DNA of 64,000 nt from Gilvimarinus chinensis DSM 19667 (lineage in GTDB: Bacteria; Pseudomonadota; Gammaproteobacteria; Pseudomonadales; Cellvibrionaceae): contig NZ_KB898712.1 of NCBI RefSeq assembly GCF_000377745.1, forward strand, positions 62,001-126,000, read 5' to 3'. Shown piece by piece: positions 26,636 to 36,539 of this stretch. Each line of letters begins with the position of its first letter. Position 1 is the first letter of the stretch. Under the pieces are notes generated by a model. That model searched no databases and was not told the origin of the DNA. It was given only the letters and a program-made list of their open reading frames with translations. The translations under genes and the position numbers were made by a program.

Positions 26636-26764
26636 TCTAGGTTTGTTTTTCAAGTGATAATGCAAACTTATGTTGTTTAAGAAAAAGTGATTCGGTGCCG
26701 ATGGAGTGAGTTAGGGGTGAATCACCAGCAATGGTTGGTGTTGTAGTGGGTGGGGTAGGGAGAA

Positions 26765-26792
26765 TAAAAAAGCGGTGAGGCGTCACCGCTTT
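26765..26792 (-). terminator. Terminator after rdgB
   Basis: On the minus strand AAAGCGGTGA and TCACCGCTTT form a perfect 10-bp stem around CGCC, followed by a T run (26771-26766). It lies about 20 bases after the rdgB stop and ends the metX-metW-DUF4426-rdgB transcript. Confidence 0.9.
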
Positions 26793-26809
26793 AAAAGTGG
26801 AAAAAGTCG

Positions 26810-27400
26810 TTACTGCAATTGGGATAGCAGTGATTGAAGAGCCTTGGCGCGGTGGCTGATCTTGCCTTTTTCGTCTTTGCTGAGTTCGGCGGCCGAGCAG
26901 CCGTGTTCCGGGGCAAAGAACAGGGGGTCGTAGCCAAAGCCGCCTGTGCCGGTGGGCGCTTCTAAAATGCGGCCTTCCCAGCTGCCTTGGCAAATGAGTG
27001 GGGTGGGGTCTTCACTGTGGCGCATATAGACCAATACACACTGATAGCGCGCGCCGCGCTCGGAGGCGGGTACGCCTTGCAGTGCCTGGAGTAGCTTGGT
27101 GTTATTGCTTTCATTGGTGGCGTTGGGGCCCGAATAGCGCGCCGAGTAAATCCCCGGCTGGCCTTTTAAATAATCCACCTCGATCCCCGAATCGTCGGCC
27201 AGTGCGGGTAGGCCGGTGGTGCGGCAGGCATTACGCGCTTTGATAATGGCATTTTCCACAAAGCTAAGGCCGGTCTCTGCGGCATCTGCCACATTAAATT
27301 GCGATTGCGGCAATACCTCAAACCCGACATTGGCCAACAGCTGCTGAAACTCGTTTAACTTGCCTGGGTTAGAGCTTGCCAATACCACTTGTTGCGTCAT
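26810..27400 (-). CDS. rdgB: XTP/dITP pyrophosphatase RdgB
   Basis: A 196-residue HAM1/RdgB protein that hydrolyses dITP, XTP and related non-canonical purine nucleotides to keep them out of DNA. Signatures are ASSNPGKLNEF at the start, ALADDSGIEVD near residue 66, GRILEAPTGTGGFGYDPLF and the ending ISHRAKALQ. It starts 2 bases after the DUF4426 stop. It is the last gene of a block conserved in order with Pseudomonas (rdgB, DUF4426, metW, metX) and is followed by a strong terminator. Confidence 0.96.
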   Translation of the reverse strand: MTQQVVLASSNPGKLNEFQQLLANVGFEVLPQSQFNVADAAETGLSFVENAIIKARNACRTTGLPALADDSGIEVDYLKGQPGIYSARYSGPNATNESNNTKLLQALQGVPASERGARYQCVLVYMRHSEDPTPLICQGSWEGRILEAPTGTGGFGYDPLFFAPEHGCSAAELSKDEKGKISHRAKALQSLLSQLQ

Positions 27401-27402
27401 TT

Positions 27403-27894
27403 TTAATCCTCCTGCACGTAAAGCTTGCGCGAGAATGTAACCTCAAGGGGCCTGGCCGTACCTTCGGGGGTGACTTCAATGGCAAAGTTATAGACTTCTT
27501 CATTGGTGTGTCTGAGCGGGGCGATGTAATAGGTCGCATCGCCTTCGCTGATGGTTTTAAAGTCCAGTGTTTGCAGTTGCTGAATTAAATTTTTGGCGGT
27601 GCCCGTGACTTTGGCGGGTAAGCCCAGGCTGGTTTGGTCGCCTTTGGTTTCAGTCACGCTGATGTTCACCAATACTTGATTGCGAGCGCGGTTGATTTGA
27701 TAAATCTCAGCCACCGCTGGCGGCACAAAGGCACTGTTGAACACGCTGAAGTGTACCGTGTAGCTGCCAAAGGTTTTGCTGCGTTCTGATTTATCCAGCT
27801 CGCGCGCGGTGGGAATTTCTTTTTGTGCCCAAGCTAGACCGCTGCTTAACAGTAAAGCTACGCATGCCCAGCGGCAAAAATGGCGCAGGTTCAT
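27403..27894 (-). CDS. DUF4426-family exported protein
   Basis: A 163-residue protein with a signal peptide (residues about 1-23, ending GLAWA) and a single domain with the layout GSYTVHFSVFNSAFVPPAVAE then INRARNQVLVNISV and a C-terminal strand RPLEVTFSRKLYVQE. This is the DUF4426 protein always found between metW and rdgB in pseudomonads. Its periplasmic role is unknown. It lies 28 bases after metW and 2 bases before rdgB. Confidence 0.85.
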   Translation of the reverse strand: MNLRHFCRWACVALLLSSGLAWAQKEIPTARELDKSERSKTFGSYTVHFSVFNSAFVPPAVAEIYQINRARNQVLVNISVTETKGDQTSLGLPAKVTGTAKNLIQQLQTLDFKTISEGDATYYIAPLRHTNEEVYNFAIEVTPEGTARPLEVTFSRKLYVQED

Positions 27895-27922
27895 GTGCGT
27901 CTCCGAGGTAAGTCGTTCATGG

Positions 27923-28510
27923 CTACTTGCTCAAATGGTAAATTGCTGTCTCGCCAAATAAGTTGGGTGACAAGTCTCCCAGCCATTGGGCCGATCGCTC
28001 GTTAACCACTTGGCGATGCAAAACATTAATGTATTTTTCGCGGCACAGCACTTCAAAATCGGTAAACGTACAGAAGTGAATATTGGGGGTGTCGTACCAC
28101 TCGTAAGGCAGTAAATCGGATACCGGCATGCGGCCTTTAATAGCTAAATGATAGCGCGCTTTCCAGTGGCCAAAATTGGGGAAGGTGATAATGCACTCTT
28201 TACCAACGCGCAGCATTTCATCCAGCACGATGTGCGGGTAGCGCATGGTTTGCAGCGCTTGGGTCATCAGTACTGTGTCAAAGCTGTCGTCTTCAAAGTT
28301 ACCCAGGCCGTGCTCCAGGTTTTGATTAATCACATTCACGCCGCGACTGATGCAGGTTTGAATTTGCTCGGGGTCAATTTCCAAGCCGTAACCGCGCACG
28401 CTTTTTTTCTCGCTCAGTAGCGCGAGTAAGCTGCCGTCGCCACAGGCGAGATCCAGTACGCGACTCTCGGGAGCGATCCAGGTAAGTAGCTGGTTAAAGT
28501 CGAAGCGCAT
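27923..28510 (-). CDS. metW: MetW, partner of homoserine acyltransferase
   Basis: A 195-residue protein of the methyltransferase superfamily. The SAM-binding motif is VLDLACGDGSLLALL (near residue 19), and the family pattern continues GYGLEIDPEQI and FDTVLMTQALQTMRYPH. MetW works with MetX in methionine synthesis, apparently as an accessory subunit rather than an acyltransferase. It begins 2 bases after the metX stop, so the two are co-translated. Confidence 0.94.
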   Translation of the reverse strand: MRFDFNQLLTWIAPESRVLDLACGDGSLLALLSEKKSVRGYGLEIDPEQIQTCISRGVNVINQNLEHGLGNFEDDSFDTVLMTQALQTMRYPHIVLDEMLRVGKECIITFPNFGHWKARYHLAIKGRMPVSDLLPYEWYDTPNIHFCTFTDFEVLCREKYINVLHRQVVNERSAQWLGDLSPNLFGETAIYHLSK

Positions 28511-28512
28511 GG

Positions 28513-29658
28513 TTACTCCGTGGTAATGCCAGCCATGTAACGGCTGAACGATTCGCGGTAGTGGTCATTGGGAAGCAAAAAGGCATCGTGGCCGTAAGGT
28601 GAATCCACCTCGGCGTAGCTGACATTTTTTTGCGCGGAAATTAAGGCATCGACAATCTCCCGCGAGCGCTCTACAGGAAAGCGCCAATCGGTTGAAAACG
28701 AGGCGACAAAAAAGTCGCAGCTGGCGCGACGAAAAGCCACCGAGGGCGCATCGTCGTACTCGCGGGCCAGGTCAAAATAATCCAGCGCGCGGGTCATTAA
28801 AATATAGGTGTTGGCGTCAAAGCGCTCGGAAAAGGTATCGCCTTGATAGCGCAGATAACTTTCTACCTGAAACTCGACTAAATCATCCAGCCCTTGCTCG
28901 AAACTGCCGCTGCGCAATTCACGGCCAAATTTTTCACCCATCACATGATCAGACAGGTAGGTGATGTGGCCGATCATCCGCGCCACCGATAAACCGCTTT
29001 TGGGGTAGGTGTTGTGGCTTAAGTAATCACCGGCGTGAAAGTGCGGATCACTCATGATGGCCTGGCGGGCAGTCTCATTAAACGCGATATTTTGTGCGCT
29101 CAGTTTCATGGCCGAGGCGATCACCACACAGTGGCGCACACGATCCGGGTACTCTAACGCCCAGCGCATGGCTTGCATGCCGCCGAGGCTACCACCTACC
29201 ACAGCCGCCCACTGACCAATGCCCAGTGCATCGGCCAGGCGCGCTTGCGAATGCACCCAGTCGCGCACTCTCAACTTGGGAAAGTCCGCTCCCCAAGGCG
29301 TGCCGGTATCCGGGTTGATACTGCTCGGCCCTGTTGAGCCACTGCAGCCGCCAAGGTTATTTAAAGAAACGACAAAAAATTTATTGGTGTCGATGGCCTT
29401 GCCGGGGCCGATGTAGCCATTCCACCAGCCGGGTTTTCGATCATCGGCACTGTGGTAACCCGCCGCGTGATGGTCGCCGGACAGGGCGTGGCAAATCAAC
29501 ACCGCGTTGGACTTGCTGGCGTTTAGCTCACCGTAGGTTTCTACCATTAACTGATAGTTGTTGAGGGTGCGACCACAGGCGAGGGTTAAAGGCTCGCTAA
29601 AAGTGAGGGCTTGGGGGGTGACCAAGCCCACGGAGTCCGCAGGGAAAGCTTGTGTCAT
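28513..29658 (-). CDS. metX: Homoserine O-acyltransferase MetX
   Basis: A 381-residue alpha/beta-hydrolase that acylates homoserine in the first dedicated step of methionine synthesis. The nucleophile Ser is in [14 protein letters not shown] (near residue 155); the Asp-His part of the triad includes [10 protein letters not shown] near the C-terminus. Homologues paired with metW in gammaproteobacteria are mostly succinyl-specific, so the acyl donor may be succinyl-CoA; this cannot be settled by eye. ATG 29658 fits the family start better than a longer frame beginning at 29700. Confidence 0.93.
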   Translation of the reverse strand: MTQAFPADSVGLVTPQALTFSEPLTLACGRTLNNYQLMVETYGELNASKSNAVLICHALSGDHHAAGYHSADDRKPGWWNGYIGPGKAIDTNKFFVVSLNNLGGCSGSTGPSSINPDTGTPWGADFPKLRVRDWVHSQARLADALGIGQWAAVVGGSLGGMQAMRWALEYPDRVRHCVVIASAMKLSAQNIAFNETARQAIMSDPHFHAGDYLSHNTYPKSGLSVARMIGHITYLSDHVMGEKFGRELRSGSFEQGLDDLVEFQVESYLRYQGDTFSERFDANTYILMTRALDYFDLAREYDDAPSVAFRRASCDFFVASFSTDWRFPVERSREIVDALISAQKNVSYAEVDSPYGHDAFLLPNDHYRESFSRYMAGITTE

Positions 29659-29732
29659 GCTGATGTAAGTTCCGGGTCGCAGTGGCAGACAAAAGCGCAA
29701 GTCTAAAGTTGTACCCGCGACCCTGCAAGGGC

Positions 29733-31760
29733 TTACCGTTGTACCTGCTGTTTAACCGACTGCAACGACACCACCTGGGCTTTGGGTAATTGCGGTTGCA
29801 CAATATGGCTGCTGGTTTCGGGCAGTAAAGGTTCCAATTCGTCGCGGGCAAGGATCAGCTTGCGTAAACTGGTTTCCAGTGCGTTCAGTTGTTCACTGTG
29901 GTTTAGGGTTTTGCTACGCATGTCACTTAGGCGCATCATTTGATGTTCAAGCAATTGTTTTTGGTGTTGATTGTGATGAATCAGTGGAGTGAGGGCGTCT
30001 TCTAGCCAGTGTTGAATGGTCAATTGCAGTTCGCGGAAAAGCTCTTTAACCTCTTTTACCAAGGTGCCCACAAACCGGTTAATCAGAGTTTTCTTTGGTG
30101 CCATAACGCTGTTAAAAGAATGGCGCAGGCGTTCAGCACTGGCCTCCAGGTTACGCAGCCGACGCCTTTCGGCGGTGATGTTGAGCTCGTGCTTGCGTGC
30201 CAGCGATCCCTCAAGACCGTGTTCTGGGCGTTCGTAAATGCTGTGAAGCACCTTGTTGGCGCGCTCTATTTCGCGCAACAGTTGATTGATACAGGTATCC
30301 ACATCGTCAAAAAAGCCACCAATTGCGCGCGATAAGCCCAGGGTGGTCCAGCTGCCGGACAGGTTCTTGTAGGCTTCATCAAGCAGTCGTTGCAATTTGT
30401 CATCGGCGATGGGGGCGTGCAGTGACGTTTTTTGATTATTGAGCATGCGCTGACTGGTGCGCAGCGACAATGATTGTTTGTGGTACCGGTGATGGGCGCT
30501 GCGAATGCGCTCGCGCTGACGAATCATCTCCGCCTCAACGGACTCATCACGACTGTCACGCAAAGTTGCCAGCTCAATGTCGTTATCGCTGACTTGACGG
30601 TTTAGGCTTTGCAGGGTTGAGCCAATCATGTCCTGGCTATTGCGTATTAAACGGTGATTTTTGATCTGCTGTTGCGAGCGGAGGATGCATTCGGCAAGGT
30701 GTCTTTCCAGCTCGGGAAAGTTACTTCGCAACAAAGCGTGCGTGCGTTTACAGGTTTTAGCGACTAAAGCCTGTTTGGCAGAGAGGGGCAGGACATGATC
30801 AGCCGACATCTCCAGTAGCTGAGCGGTTTCAAGCCGTACGCGTTCGATATTAGCTGCGACCTGCTCAGGGGGCGTCAGCTCATCCCAGAGGGTGTCTATT
30901 TTATTCAGCAGCGCGAGTACAGCGGTGCCTTTGCTATCGCGCAGGCTGTGAATGTGATCCCGCCAAATTGTCATATCGCTGGCGCTAACGCCACTGTCGG
31001 CGGCCAGCAGAAACAGTATTGCGTGAGCTTCTGGCAAGGTTTTTAAAGTCAACTCGGGCTCGTTGCCCAAAGCATTCAACCCCGGAGTATCGACAATACG
31101 TAAACCTTCCCGTAACAGGGGGTGGTCCAGATTGATCAGGGCATGTCGCCAAGTAGGTATTTCTACCAACCCTGTCGTCTTATGGACGGAAAGGGTGGAA
31201 AGGTCAAACCCCAGGCGCTCGGCTTCGGTTTGGGTCACCTTTTTATTGGCCGATACTTGCCCAATGGCGTGGGCGATGGATTCGTGTTGCAGGGGGTCAA
31301 ACTCAATGGTGAACCAGTTTTGCGGAATGCGTTTGAAACTTTGCATGCTGGCGGAGCTGCGGCGGGTCTCAATGGGCAGCAGTCGCACACAGTTGCGAGG
31401 CTGATTAGGGTCCCAGAAAATCTCGGTAGGGCACATGGTCGTGCGGCCCGGTTGCGAGGGTAGCAGGCGGCCGGTTTGCTCGCTGTAGAGCAGCGCATTA
31501 ATGAGTTCGGTTTTGCCCCGCGAGAATTCGCCGACACAGGCGATAGTGAAGTGCTCGCCATCGATCAGCGCCCGCGCTCGATTCAGATAGCGCAGAGCAT
31601 CAGCGGTAACCAGCTGATGGTTTTGGCTCCACTGATTAAAGGCATCAAGGCGCTGACCAAGCTCACGCTTCCAGGTGTTGAATTGCGCCATTTGGCGATG
31701 CAGTGCTTTTATATCCATGTCTGCTGCACATTCCCGTATTTTTGTTGCTTGATCCGCCAT
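29733..31760 (-). CDS. Dynamin-like large GTPase
   Basis: A 675-residue dynamin-superfamily protein. The GTPase motifs are [16 protein letters not shown] (P-loop, residues 76-90), Thr in GRTTMCPTE (switch I), DTPGLNAL (224-231) and NKID (286-289). The C-terminal half is long and helical with coiled-coil pattern. Such proteins act on membranes, but no membrane segment is seen here. The gene lies between metX and yggT, an insertion relative to the conserved Pseudomonas order. The start at 31760 has no clear ribosome-binding site; ATG 31718 is an alternative. Confidence 0.87.
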   Translation of the reverse strand: MADQATKIRECAADMDIKALHRQMAQFNTWKRELGQRLDAFNQWSQNHQLVTADALRYLNRARALIDGEHFTIACVGEFSRGKTELINALLYSEQTGRLLPSQPGRTTMCPTEIFWDPNQPRNCVRLLPIETRRSSASMQSFKRIPQNWFTIEFDPLQHESIAHAIGQVSANKKVTQTEAERLGFDLSTLSVHKTTGLVEIPTWRHALINLDHPLLREGLRIVDTPGLNALGNEPELTLKTLPEAHAILFLLAADSGVSASDMTIWRDHIHSLRDSKGTAVLALLNKIDTLWDELTPPEQVAANIERVRLETAQLLEMSADHVLPLSAKQALVAKTCKRTHALLRSNFPELERHLAECILRSQQQIKNHRLIRNSQDMIGSTLQSLNRQVSDNDIELATLRDSRDESVEAEMIRQRERIRSAHHRYHKQSLSLRTSQRMLNNQKTSLHAPIADDKLQRLLDEAYKNLSGSWTTLGLSRAIGGFFDDVDTCINQLLREIERANKVLHSIYERPEHGLEGSLARKHELNITAERRRLRNLEASAERLRHSFNSVMAPKKTLINRFVGTLVKEVKELFRELQLTIQHWLEDALTPLIHHNQHQKQLLEHQMMRLSDMRSKTLNHSEQLNALETSLRKLILARDELEPLLPETSSHIVQPQLPKAQVVSLQSVKQQVQR

Positions 31761-31836
31761 TAAAGCGCAAATTTAAGCATTGCGCCAGCAGGCTTGGAAA
31801 GGGGGCGATAAAAGGAGGGGAGGCGTTGTTGAGCGG

Positions 31837-31869
31837 TCACCAGACGGTTACGGGGCTGCCGTCTGGTGA
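31837..31869. terminator. Strong hairpin between yggT and the dynamin-like gene
   Basis: TCACCAGACGG (31837-31847) pairs perfectly with CCGTCTGGTGA (31859-31869). It lies 20 bases after the yggT stop. No T run follows on the minus strand, so it may be a terminator or a processing stem. Confidence 0.5.
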
Positions 31870-31888
31870 GCCTGCGCAAATGATGAGA

Positions 31889-32476
31889 TTAAAAACCCAG
31901 CAGTATCCCCTGAGCCCCTAAAGCCTGGGCGATGGCGGGAATCAAAAACTGGTTAAACAGGTTCAGAATTAAAAACAAAAAAATCGGTGATAAATCAATG
32001 GGCCCCAGTGGTGGTATGACCTTGCGAATGGGGGCCATCACTGGCTCAATCAGTTGCCGCAGCAACACCAGCGCCGGATTATTACTAAAGGGTGCTACCC
32101 AGCTGGCGATGATATAGACAATCATGCCGACAAAATAAATTTGCACCAGCATCTTTAAAATACCCACCACGCCCATGGGCAGTATCAGTAGCGGGTTAAG
32201 CAGCCCGCCGCCGGCGACCAGGTAAATCAGCTGGCCGGCTACCCATTGCAGCAGCAACGCCAGCACCAATGAAGCTACATCAATACCGTAAAAGCCGGGA
32301 ATAACCCGTCGCAGGGGCAGTAAAACCGGATTGGTCGCTTTGCTGATGCCCTGAGAAACAGGGTTGTAAAAGTCGGCGCGCACCAGCTGCAGTAAAAAGC
32401 GCAGCAGGATAATCAGCATGTACAGTGAGCCGATGGTACGGATCAGGTAAATAAGTATTTCTTGCAGGGTATTCAT
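31889..32476 (-). CDS. yggT: YggT-family membrane protein
   Basis: A 195-residue protein with two YGGT repeats, each a pair of membrane segments with the pattern RFLLQLVRADFYNPVSQGISKATNPVLLPLRRVIP and its second copy ending LIEPVMAPIRKVIPPLGPIDLSPI. Function is not well defined; links to osmotic shock resistance and cell-envelope assembly have been proposed in the family. It lies 20 bases downstream of proC in the conserved yggS-proC-yggT set. Confidence 0.93.
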   Translation of the reverse strand: MNTLQEILIYLIRTIGSLYMLIILLRFLLQLVRADFYNPVSQGISKATNPVLLPLRRVIPGFYGIDVASLVLALLLQWVAGQLIYLVAGGGLLNPLLILPMGVVGILKMLVQIYFVGMIVYIIASWVAPFSNNPALVLLRQLIEPVMAPIRKVIPPLGPIDLSPIFLFLILNLFNQFLIPAIAQALGAQGILLGF

Positions 32477-32496
32477 TTCAACTCCTCGATTGCCTG

Positions 32497-33315
32497 CTAC
32501 TGGCTGAGCTCGCGGCCTAATGATTCAGAGCGCGCGGCGCATTCGTTCATGGCTTTTTGCACCAGCTGACGCAGCTGTCCGTCTTCAAAGGTGTGAATAG
32601 CCCTTTCGGTGGTGCCGCCGGGGGACATCACATTGCGTTTAAGTTGATCCACGGGTGTGTCGACCTTATTGGCAAGGGTTGCGGCACCTAACGCGGTTTG
32701 CAAGGTTAGTGCGCGGGCACTGGTTTCGTCCAGCCCCAGTGACTTGCCTGCCTCGATCATTGCCTCCATAAATAAGAAGTAATAAGCCGGTCCTGAGCCG
32801 GAAACAGCCGTTACCGCGTGTATTAATGTTTCGTCTTCCACCCAAATGCACAGCCCCGTTGCTTCGGCAACTTGATGGGCAAAGTCGCGCTCACTCTCGC
32901 GGGTATGGGGGTTGGCAAATAAACCGCTGGCACCGACTCCGACTTGCGATGGGGTATTGGGCATACTGCGCACGATGGCGAGATCTTTGCCAAGCCATTG
33001 GCTGAGCGTGGCGGTGTCGATTCCGGCGGCCACCGAGATAATCAATTGGTTCTCTAAGGCGGGTGATAACTCCGCGCAGGTATCTTTGAGCATTTGTGGC
33101 TTTACCGCCAGCACGATGACCTCGGCCCATTGGCAGGTGGCTTGGTTGTCGGTGCTCACTGCAATGCCTAAATGGCGGGCGGCTTGCGTAGCGGAATCAA
33201 CACTGCGCGTGGTGGCGCGAATCTGTTCGGCGGGGTAGCCGCCTTCAATCAGGCCCTTGATGATGGCACCGGCCATATTGCCGGCGCCAATAAAAGCGAG
33301 TTTTTTAACAATCAC
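32497..33315 (-). CDS. proC: Pyrroline-5-carboxylate reductase ProC
   Basis: A 272-residue NADPH-dependent reductase for the last step of proline synthesis. The Rossmann motif FIGAGNMAGAIIKGL is at residues 8-22; AVKPQ near 72 and the C-terminal signature SGSGPAYYFLF, with MSPGGTTERAI, are all present. Its start overlaps the stop of yggS by 4 bases (ATGA), so translation is coupled. Length is normal for the family. Confidence 0.97.
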   Translation of the reverse strand: MIVKKLAFIGAGNMAGAIIKGLIEGGYPAEQIRATTRSVDSATQAARHLGIAVSTDNQATCQWAEVIVLAVKPQMLKDTCAELSPALENQLIISVAAGIDTATLSQWLGKDLAIVRSMPNTPSQVGVGASGLFANPHTRESERDFAHQVAEATGLCIWVEDETLIHAVTAVSGSGPAYYFLFMEAMIEAGKSLGLDETSARALTLQTALGAATLANKVDTPVDQLKRNVMSPGGTTERAIHTFEDGQLRQLVQKAMNECAARSESLGRELSQ

Positions 33316-34034
33316 TGAGTATCCTCATGTTTCATTCTGGCTCCAAACAGGTCGGTACCAATGCGAACCATCGTAGTGCCGCAGGCAACCGCCGTTTCTA
33401 AATCGGCGGACATGCCCATAGAGAGCGTGTCCAGGGGTGCATTGGGGTGTGTGGGGCTAAGGTGGTGCTGCAGTTCTGCTAGCGCATTGTGCATGCGGGT
33501 GAATGCGCTGCGTTGAGCAGCCTGGGTGTCGGCTTTTGCCGGTATGGCCATCAGGCCTCGCAGGACAATATTGGGCAGCGCAACGCATTGCTCTGCCAGG
33601 TCGTTCAGCTCAGCCAGGCTTACACCGGATTTGCTTTGCTCGTTATCAATATTTACCTGCAGGCAAATATTTAACGGCGGTAGCTCGGTGGGCCGTTGTT
33701 TGGATAAACGCTGAGCGATTTTTAATCGATCTACGCTCTGAGCCCAGGCAAAGTGCTCGGCTATTGCGCGGGTTTTGTTGGATTGAATCGGGCCGATAAA
33801 ATGCCATTCAATGTCACTCAATTCGGCTAGCTCGGCTTGCTTGTCCAGTGCCTCTTGCAAGTAATTTTCACCAAAGCGGCGCAGGCCGCACTGGTAAGCC
33901 TCACAAATACGTGCGGCACTTTGGGTTTTACTGACGGCAATTAGGGTAATGTCGGCTTCATGGCGCCCGGCGGAATTGGCAGCGCGCTGCAATCGGGCGG
34001 TGACATTGGCGAGCTTCTCGTCTATCTTGTGCAT
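33312..34034 (-). CDS. yggS: YggS/PLPBP-type pyridoxal-phosphate protein
   Basis: A 240-residue TIM-barrel protein that binds PLP and helps keep vitamin B6 and amino-acid pools balanced. The PLP lysine is in LIAVSKTQS (near residue 36); FGENYLQEA, WHFIGPIQSNK, VNIDNEQSKSGV, LSMGMSADLE and VRIGTDLFG are family blocks. ATG 34034 is chosen because GGAAG precedes it and it matches the family start. It is divergent from pilT, as in Pseudomonas, and coupled to proC. Confidence 0.95.
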   Translation of the reverse strand: MHKIDEKLANVTARLQRAANSAGRHEADITLIAVSKTQSAARICEAYQCGLRRFGENYLQEALDKQAELAELSDIEWHFIGPIQSNKTRAIAEHFAWAQSVDRLKIAQRLSKQRPTELPPLNICLQVNIDNEQSKSGVSLAELNDLAEQCVALPNIVLRGLMAIPAKADTQAAQRSAFTRMHNALAELQHHLSPTHPNAPLDTLSMGMSADLETAVACGTTMVRIGTDLFGARMKHEDTQ

Positions 34035-34123
34035 CTGACTTCCGAATGTTGCCCAGCGTGAAGCGGCCATCGGGCGCTCACTGCAATCAAAAAAATTGAC
34101 AAATAGAGTAAGGGTTTAGCTGT

Positions 34124-35158
34124 ATGGATATTACGGAGCTCCTCGCCTTTAGCGCCAAACAGGGCGCGTCGGATTTGCACCTTTCGGCTGGTTTGCCTCC
34201 CATGATTCGGGTGGACGGGGACGTACGACGGATTAACCTGCCCCCCATGGACCATAAGCAGGTGCATAGTTTGATCTACGAGATCATGAATGACAAGCAG
34301 CGCAAGGACTACGAGGAGTTCCTGGAAACAGACTTCTCGTTTGAGGTGCCGGGTGTGGCGCGTTTCCGGGTGAATGCTTTTAATCAAAACCGCGGTGCCG
34401 GTGCGGTATTTCGTACCATTCCCTCTAAAGTACTGACCATGGAAGAGCTGGGCATGGGCCAGGTGTTTCGCGATATCTGCGCGGTGCCGCGCGGTCTGGT
34501 GCTGGTGACCGGGCCCACAGGTTCGGGTAAATCTACCACCCTTGCCGCCATGATGGACTACATCAACGACAACAAATACGAACACGTATTGACCATCGAA
34601 GACCCCATCGAATTTGTCCACGAATCAAAGAAATGCCTGGTCAACCAGCGTGAAGTTCACCGTGATACCCACGGCTTTGCCGAAGCCCTGCGCTCGGCCC
34701 TGCGGGAAGACCCGGACATTATTCTGGTGGGTGAGATGCGTGACCTGGAAACCATTCGCCTGGCACTTACCGCCGCCGAAACGGGTCACTTGGTGTTTGG
34801 CACCTTGCACACCACCAGCGCCGCCAAAACCATTGACCGGGTAGTCGATGTATTCCCGGCCAATGAAAAGGCCATGGTGCGCTCCATGTTGTCGGAATCA
34901 TTGCAGGCCGTTATTTCGCAAACACTGATGAAAAAGAACGGCGGTGGCCGAGTGGCGGCCCACGAAATTATGCGCGGTACACCGGCCATTCGTAACCTGA
35001 TTCGAGAAGATAAGGTGGCGCAGATGTATTCGGCCATTCAAACCGGTGCGTCGGTTGGGATGCAAACCATGGATCAGTGCCTTGAAGATCTGGTGGCGAA
35101 GCGCGTGATCTCCCGTGAAGTGGCCCGTGAAAAAGCAAAAATGCCAGAGAATTTTTAA
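34124..35158 (+). CDS. pilT: Type IV pilus retraction ATPase PilT
   Basis: A 344-residue hexameric ATPase that drives pilus retraction for twitching motility. Walker A GPTGSGKSTT is near residue 129, the Asp box and Walker B EDPDIILVGEMRDLET near 195, the His box HLVFGTLHT follows, and the C-terminal AIRNLIRE motif needed for retraction is present. It is followed by pilU after 58 bases and is divergent from yggS-proC-yggT. Confidence 0.97.
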   Translation: MDITELLAFSAKQGASDLHLSAGLPPMIRVDGDVRRINLPPMDHKQVHSLIYEIMNDKQRKDYEEFLETDFSFEVPGVARFRVNAFNQNRGAGAVFRTIPSKVLTMEELGMGQVFRDICAVPRGLVLVTGPTGSGKSTTLAAMMDYINDNKYEHVLTIEDPIEFVHESKKCLVNQREVHRDTHGFAEALRSALREDPDIILVGEMRDLETIRLALTAAETGHLVFGTLHTTSAAKTIDRVVDVFPANEKAMVRSMLSESLQAVISQTLMKKNGGGRVAAHEIMRGTPAIRNLIREDKVAQMYSAIQTGASVGMQTMDQCLEDLVAKRVISREVAREKAKMPENF

Positions 35159-35216
35159 GAACACAGTAATAGAAGCTGTGCGAGGATAGAGCGGCCTAAC
35201 CGCATAACGAAAATAG

Positions 35217-36374
35217 TTGGGGGATATTATGGATTTTGATCGATTACTGCAGTTGATGGTGGATAAAGGTGCGTCGGATTTATTTATCACCGCCGGTGTG
35301 CCACCTTCTATCAAACTTCACGGTAAAGTCGTCCCCGCCACAGCAACGCCGTTGGCACCTGAAAAGGCGCGCGAGCTTGTGTTGTCGGTGATGAATGAAA
35401 AGCAGCGCCGTGAATTTCTTGAAGAAAAAGAACTTAATTTCGCCATCAGTGCGCGCGGTATTGGTCGCTTTCGTGCCAGTGCTTTTTACCAGCGCAACCT
35501 GGCCGGCATGGTGTTGCGTCGAATCGAAACCAAAATTCCTAAAATCGACGACCTGCATTTGCCCGATGTGATTAAAGAGCTGGCCATGACCAAGCGCGGT
35601 CTGGTGATGTTTGTTGGAGCGACAGGTACAGGTAAATCTACCTCGCTGGCGTCGATGATTGGCCACCGCAACCGCAACTCTAAAGGTCATATTATTTCCA
35701 TTGAGGACCCTATTGAGTTTATCCACCAGCACGAAGGCTGCATTATTACCCAGCGCGAGGTAGGGATTGATACCGACTCTTTTGAAATCGCGCTTAAAAA
35801 TACATTGCGCCAAGCGCCCGATGTGATTTTGATTGGTGAGGTACGCTCGCGCGAAACCATGGAGCACGCCATTGCTTTCGCTGAAACCGGCCACCTGTGT
35901 TTATGTACCTTGCACGCCAATAACGCTAACCAGGCGCTGGATCGAATTATTCACTTCTTTCCCGCTGATCGCCACCGTCAATTGTGGATGGATTTATCGC
36001 TCAACCTTAAAGGTATTGTGGCGCAGCAGCTGATACCCACGCCGGACGGTAAAGGCCGCCGTGCCTGTTTGGAAGTGTTACTGAACACGCCGCTTATGTC
36101 GGATTTAATTCGCAAAGGTGAGGTGGGCGAGCTTAAAGAGTTAATGAAAAAATCCACCGAACTTGGTATGCAGACTTTCGATCAGGCGCTGTACAACCTG
36201 TACGACAGTGGTGAAATCACTTACGAAGATGCGCTCACTCACGCCGACTCACCCAATGACCTGCGTTTGATGATTAAGCTCGGCTCTGAAACTGACGCCA
36301 CTTATTTATCCAATGCGGCTGATAGTCTTTCCATTGAAGAAGAAGACACCGGGCGCGGCGGACGGATGTTCTAG
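35217..36374 (+). CDS. pilU: Accessory pilus retraction ATPase PilU
   Basis: A 385-residue PilT paralogue. Walker A GATGTGKSTS (near residue 134), Walker B APDVILIGEVRSRE (near 200) and LCLCTLHANN are present. PilU works with PilT and cannot replace it. The extra C-terminal tail after residue 350, rich in Glu, is typical of PilU. GGGGG lies before the ATG. A modest terminator follows. Confidence 0.95.
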   Translation: MGDIMDFDRLLQLMVDKGASDLFITAGVPPSIKLHGKVVPATATPLAPEKARELVLSVMNEKQRREFLEEKELNFAISARGIGRFRASAFYQRNLAGMVLRRIETKIPKIDDLHLPDVIKELAMTKRGLVMFVGATGTGKSTSLASMIGHRNRNSKGHIISIEDPIEFIHQHEGCIITQREVGIDTDSFEIALKNTLRQAPDVILIGEVRSRETMEHAIAFAETGHLCLCTLHANNANQALDRIIHFFPADRHRQLWMDLSLNLKGIVAQQLIPTPDGKGRRACLEVLLNTPLMSDLIRKGEVGELKELMKKSTELGMQTFDQALYNLYDSGEITYEDALTHADSPNDLRLMIKLGSETDATYLSNAADSLSIEEEDTGRGGRMF

Positions 36375-36416
36375 CTTAAGATGTGAACCACAGAATATAA
36401 ATTTATGAGCCCAGTT

Positions 36417-36446
36417 AAAGCCCACTGCGACGGTGGGTTTTAATGT
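36417..36446 (+). terminator. Probable terminator after pilU
   Basis: CCCAC and GTGGG pair around a 7-base loop (36421-36437), followed by TTTTAATGTTT. The stem is short, so the call is moderate. Confidence 0.55.
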
Positions 36447-36539
36447 TTATACATTGCTGCAAAATCATCATTTATACAGTTAAAACGCGTTAATTCACAC
36501 CAGGAAAATACCTTCAATTAAACAAGGAATCTAGCTCTA

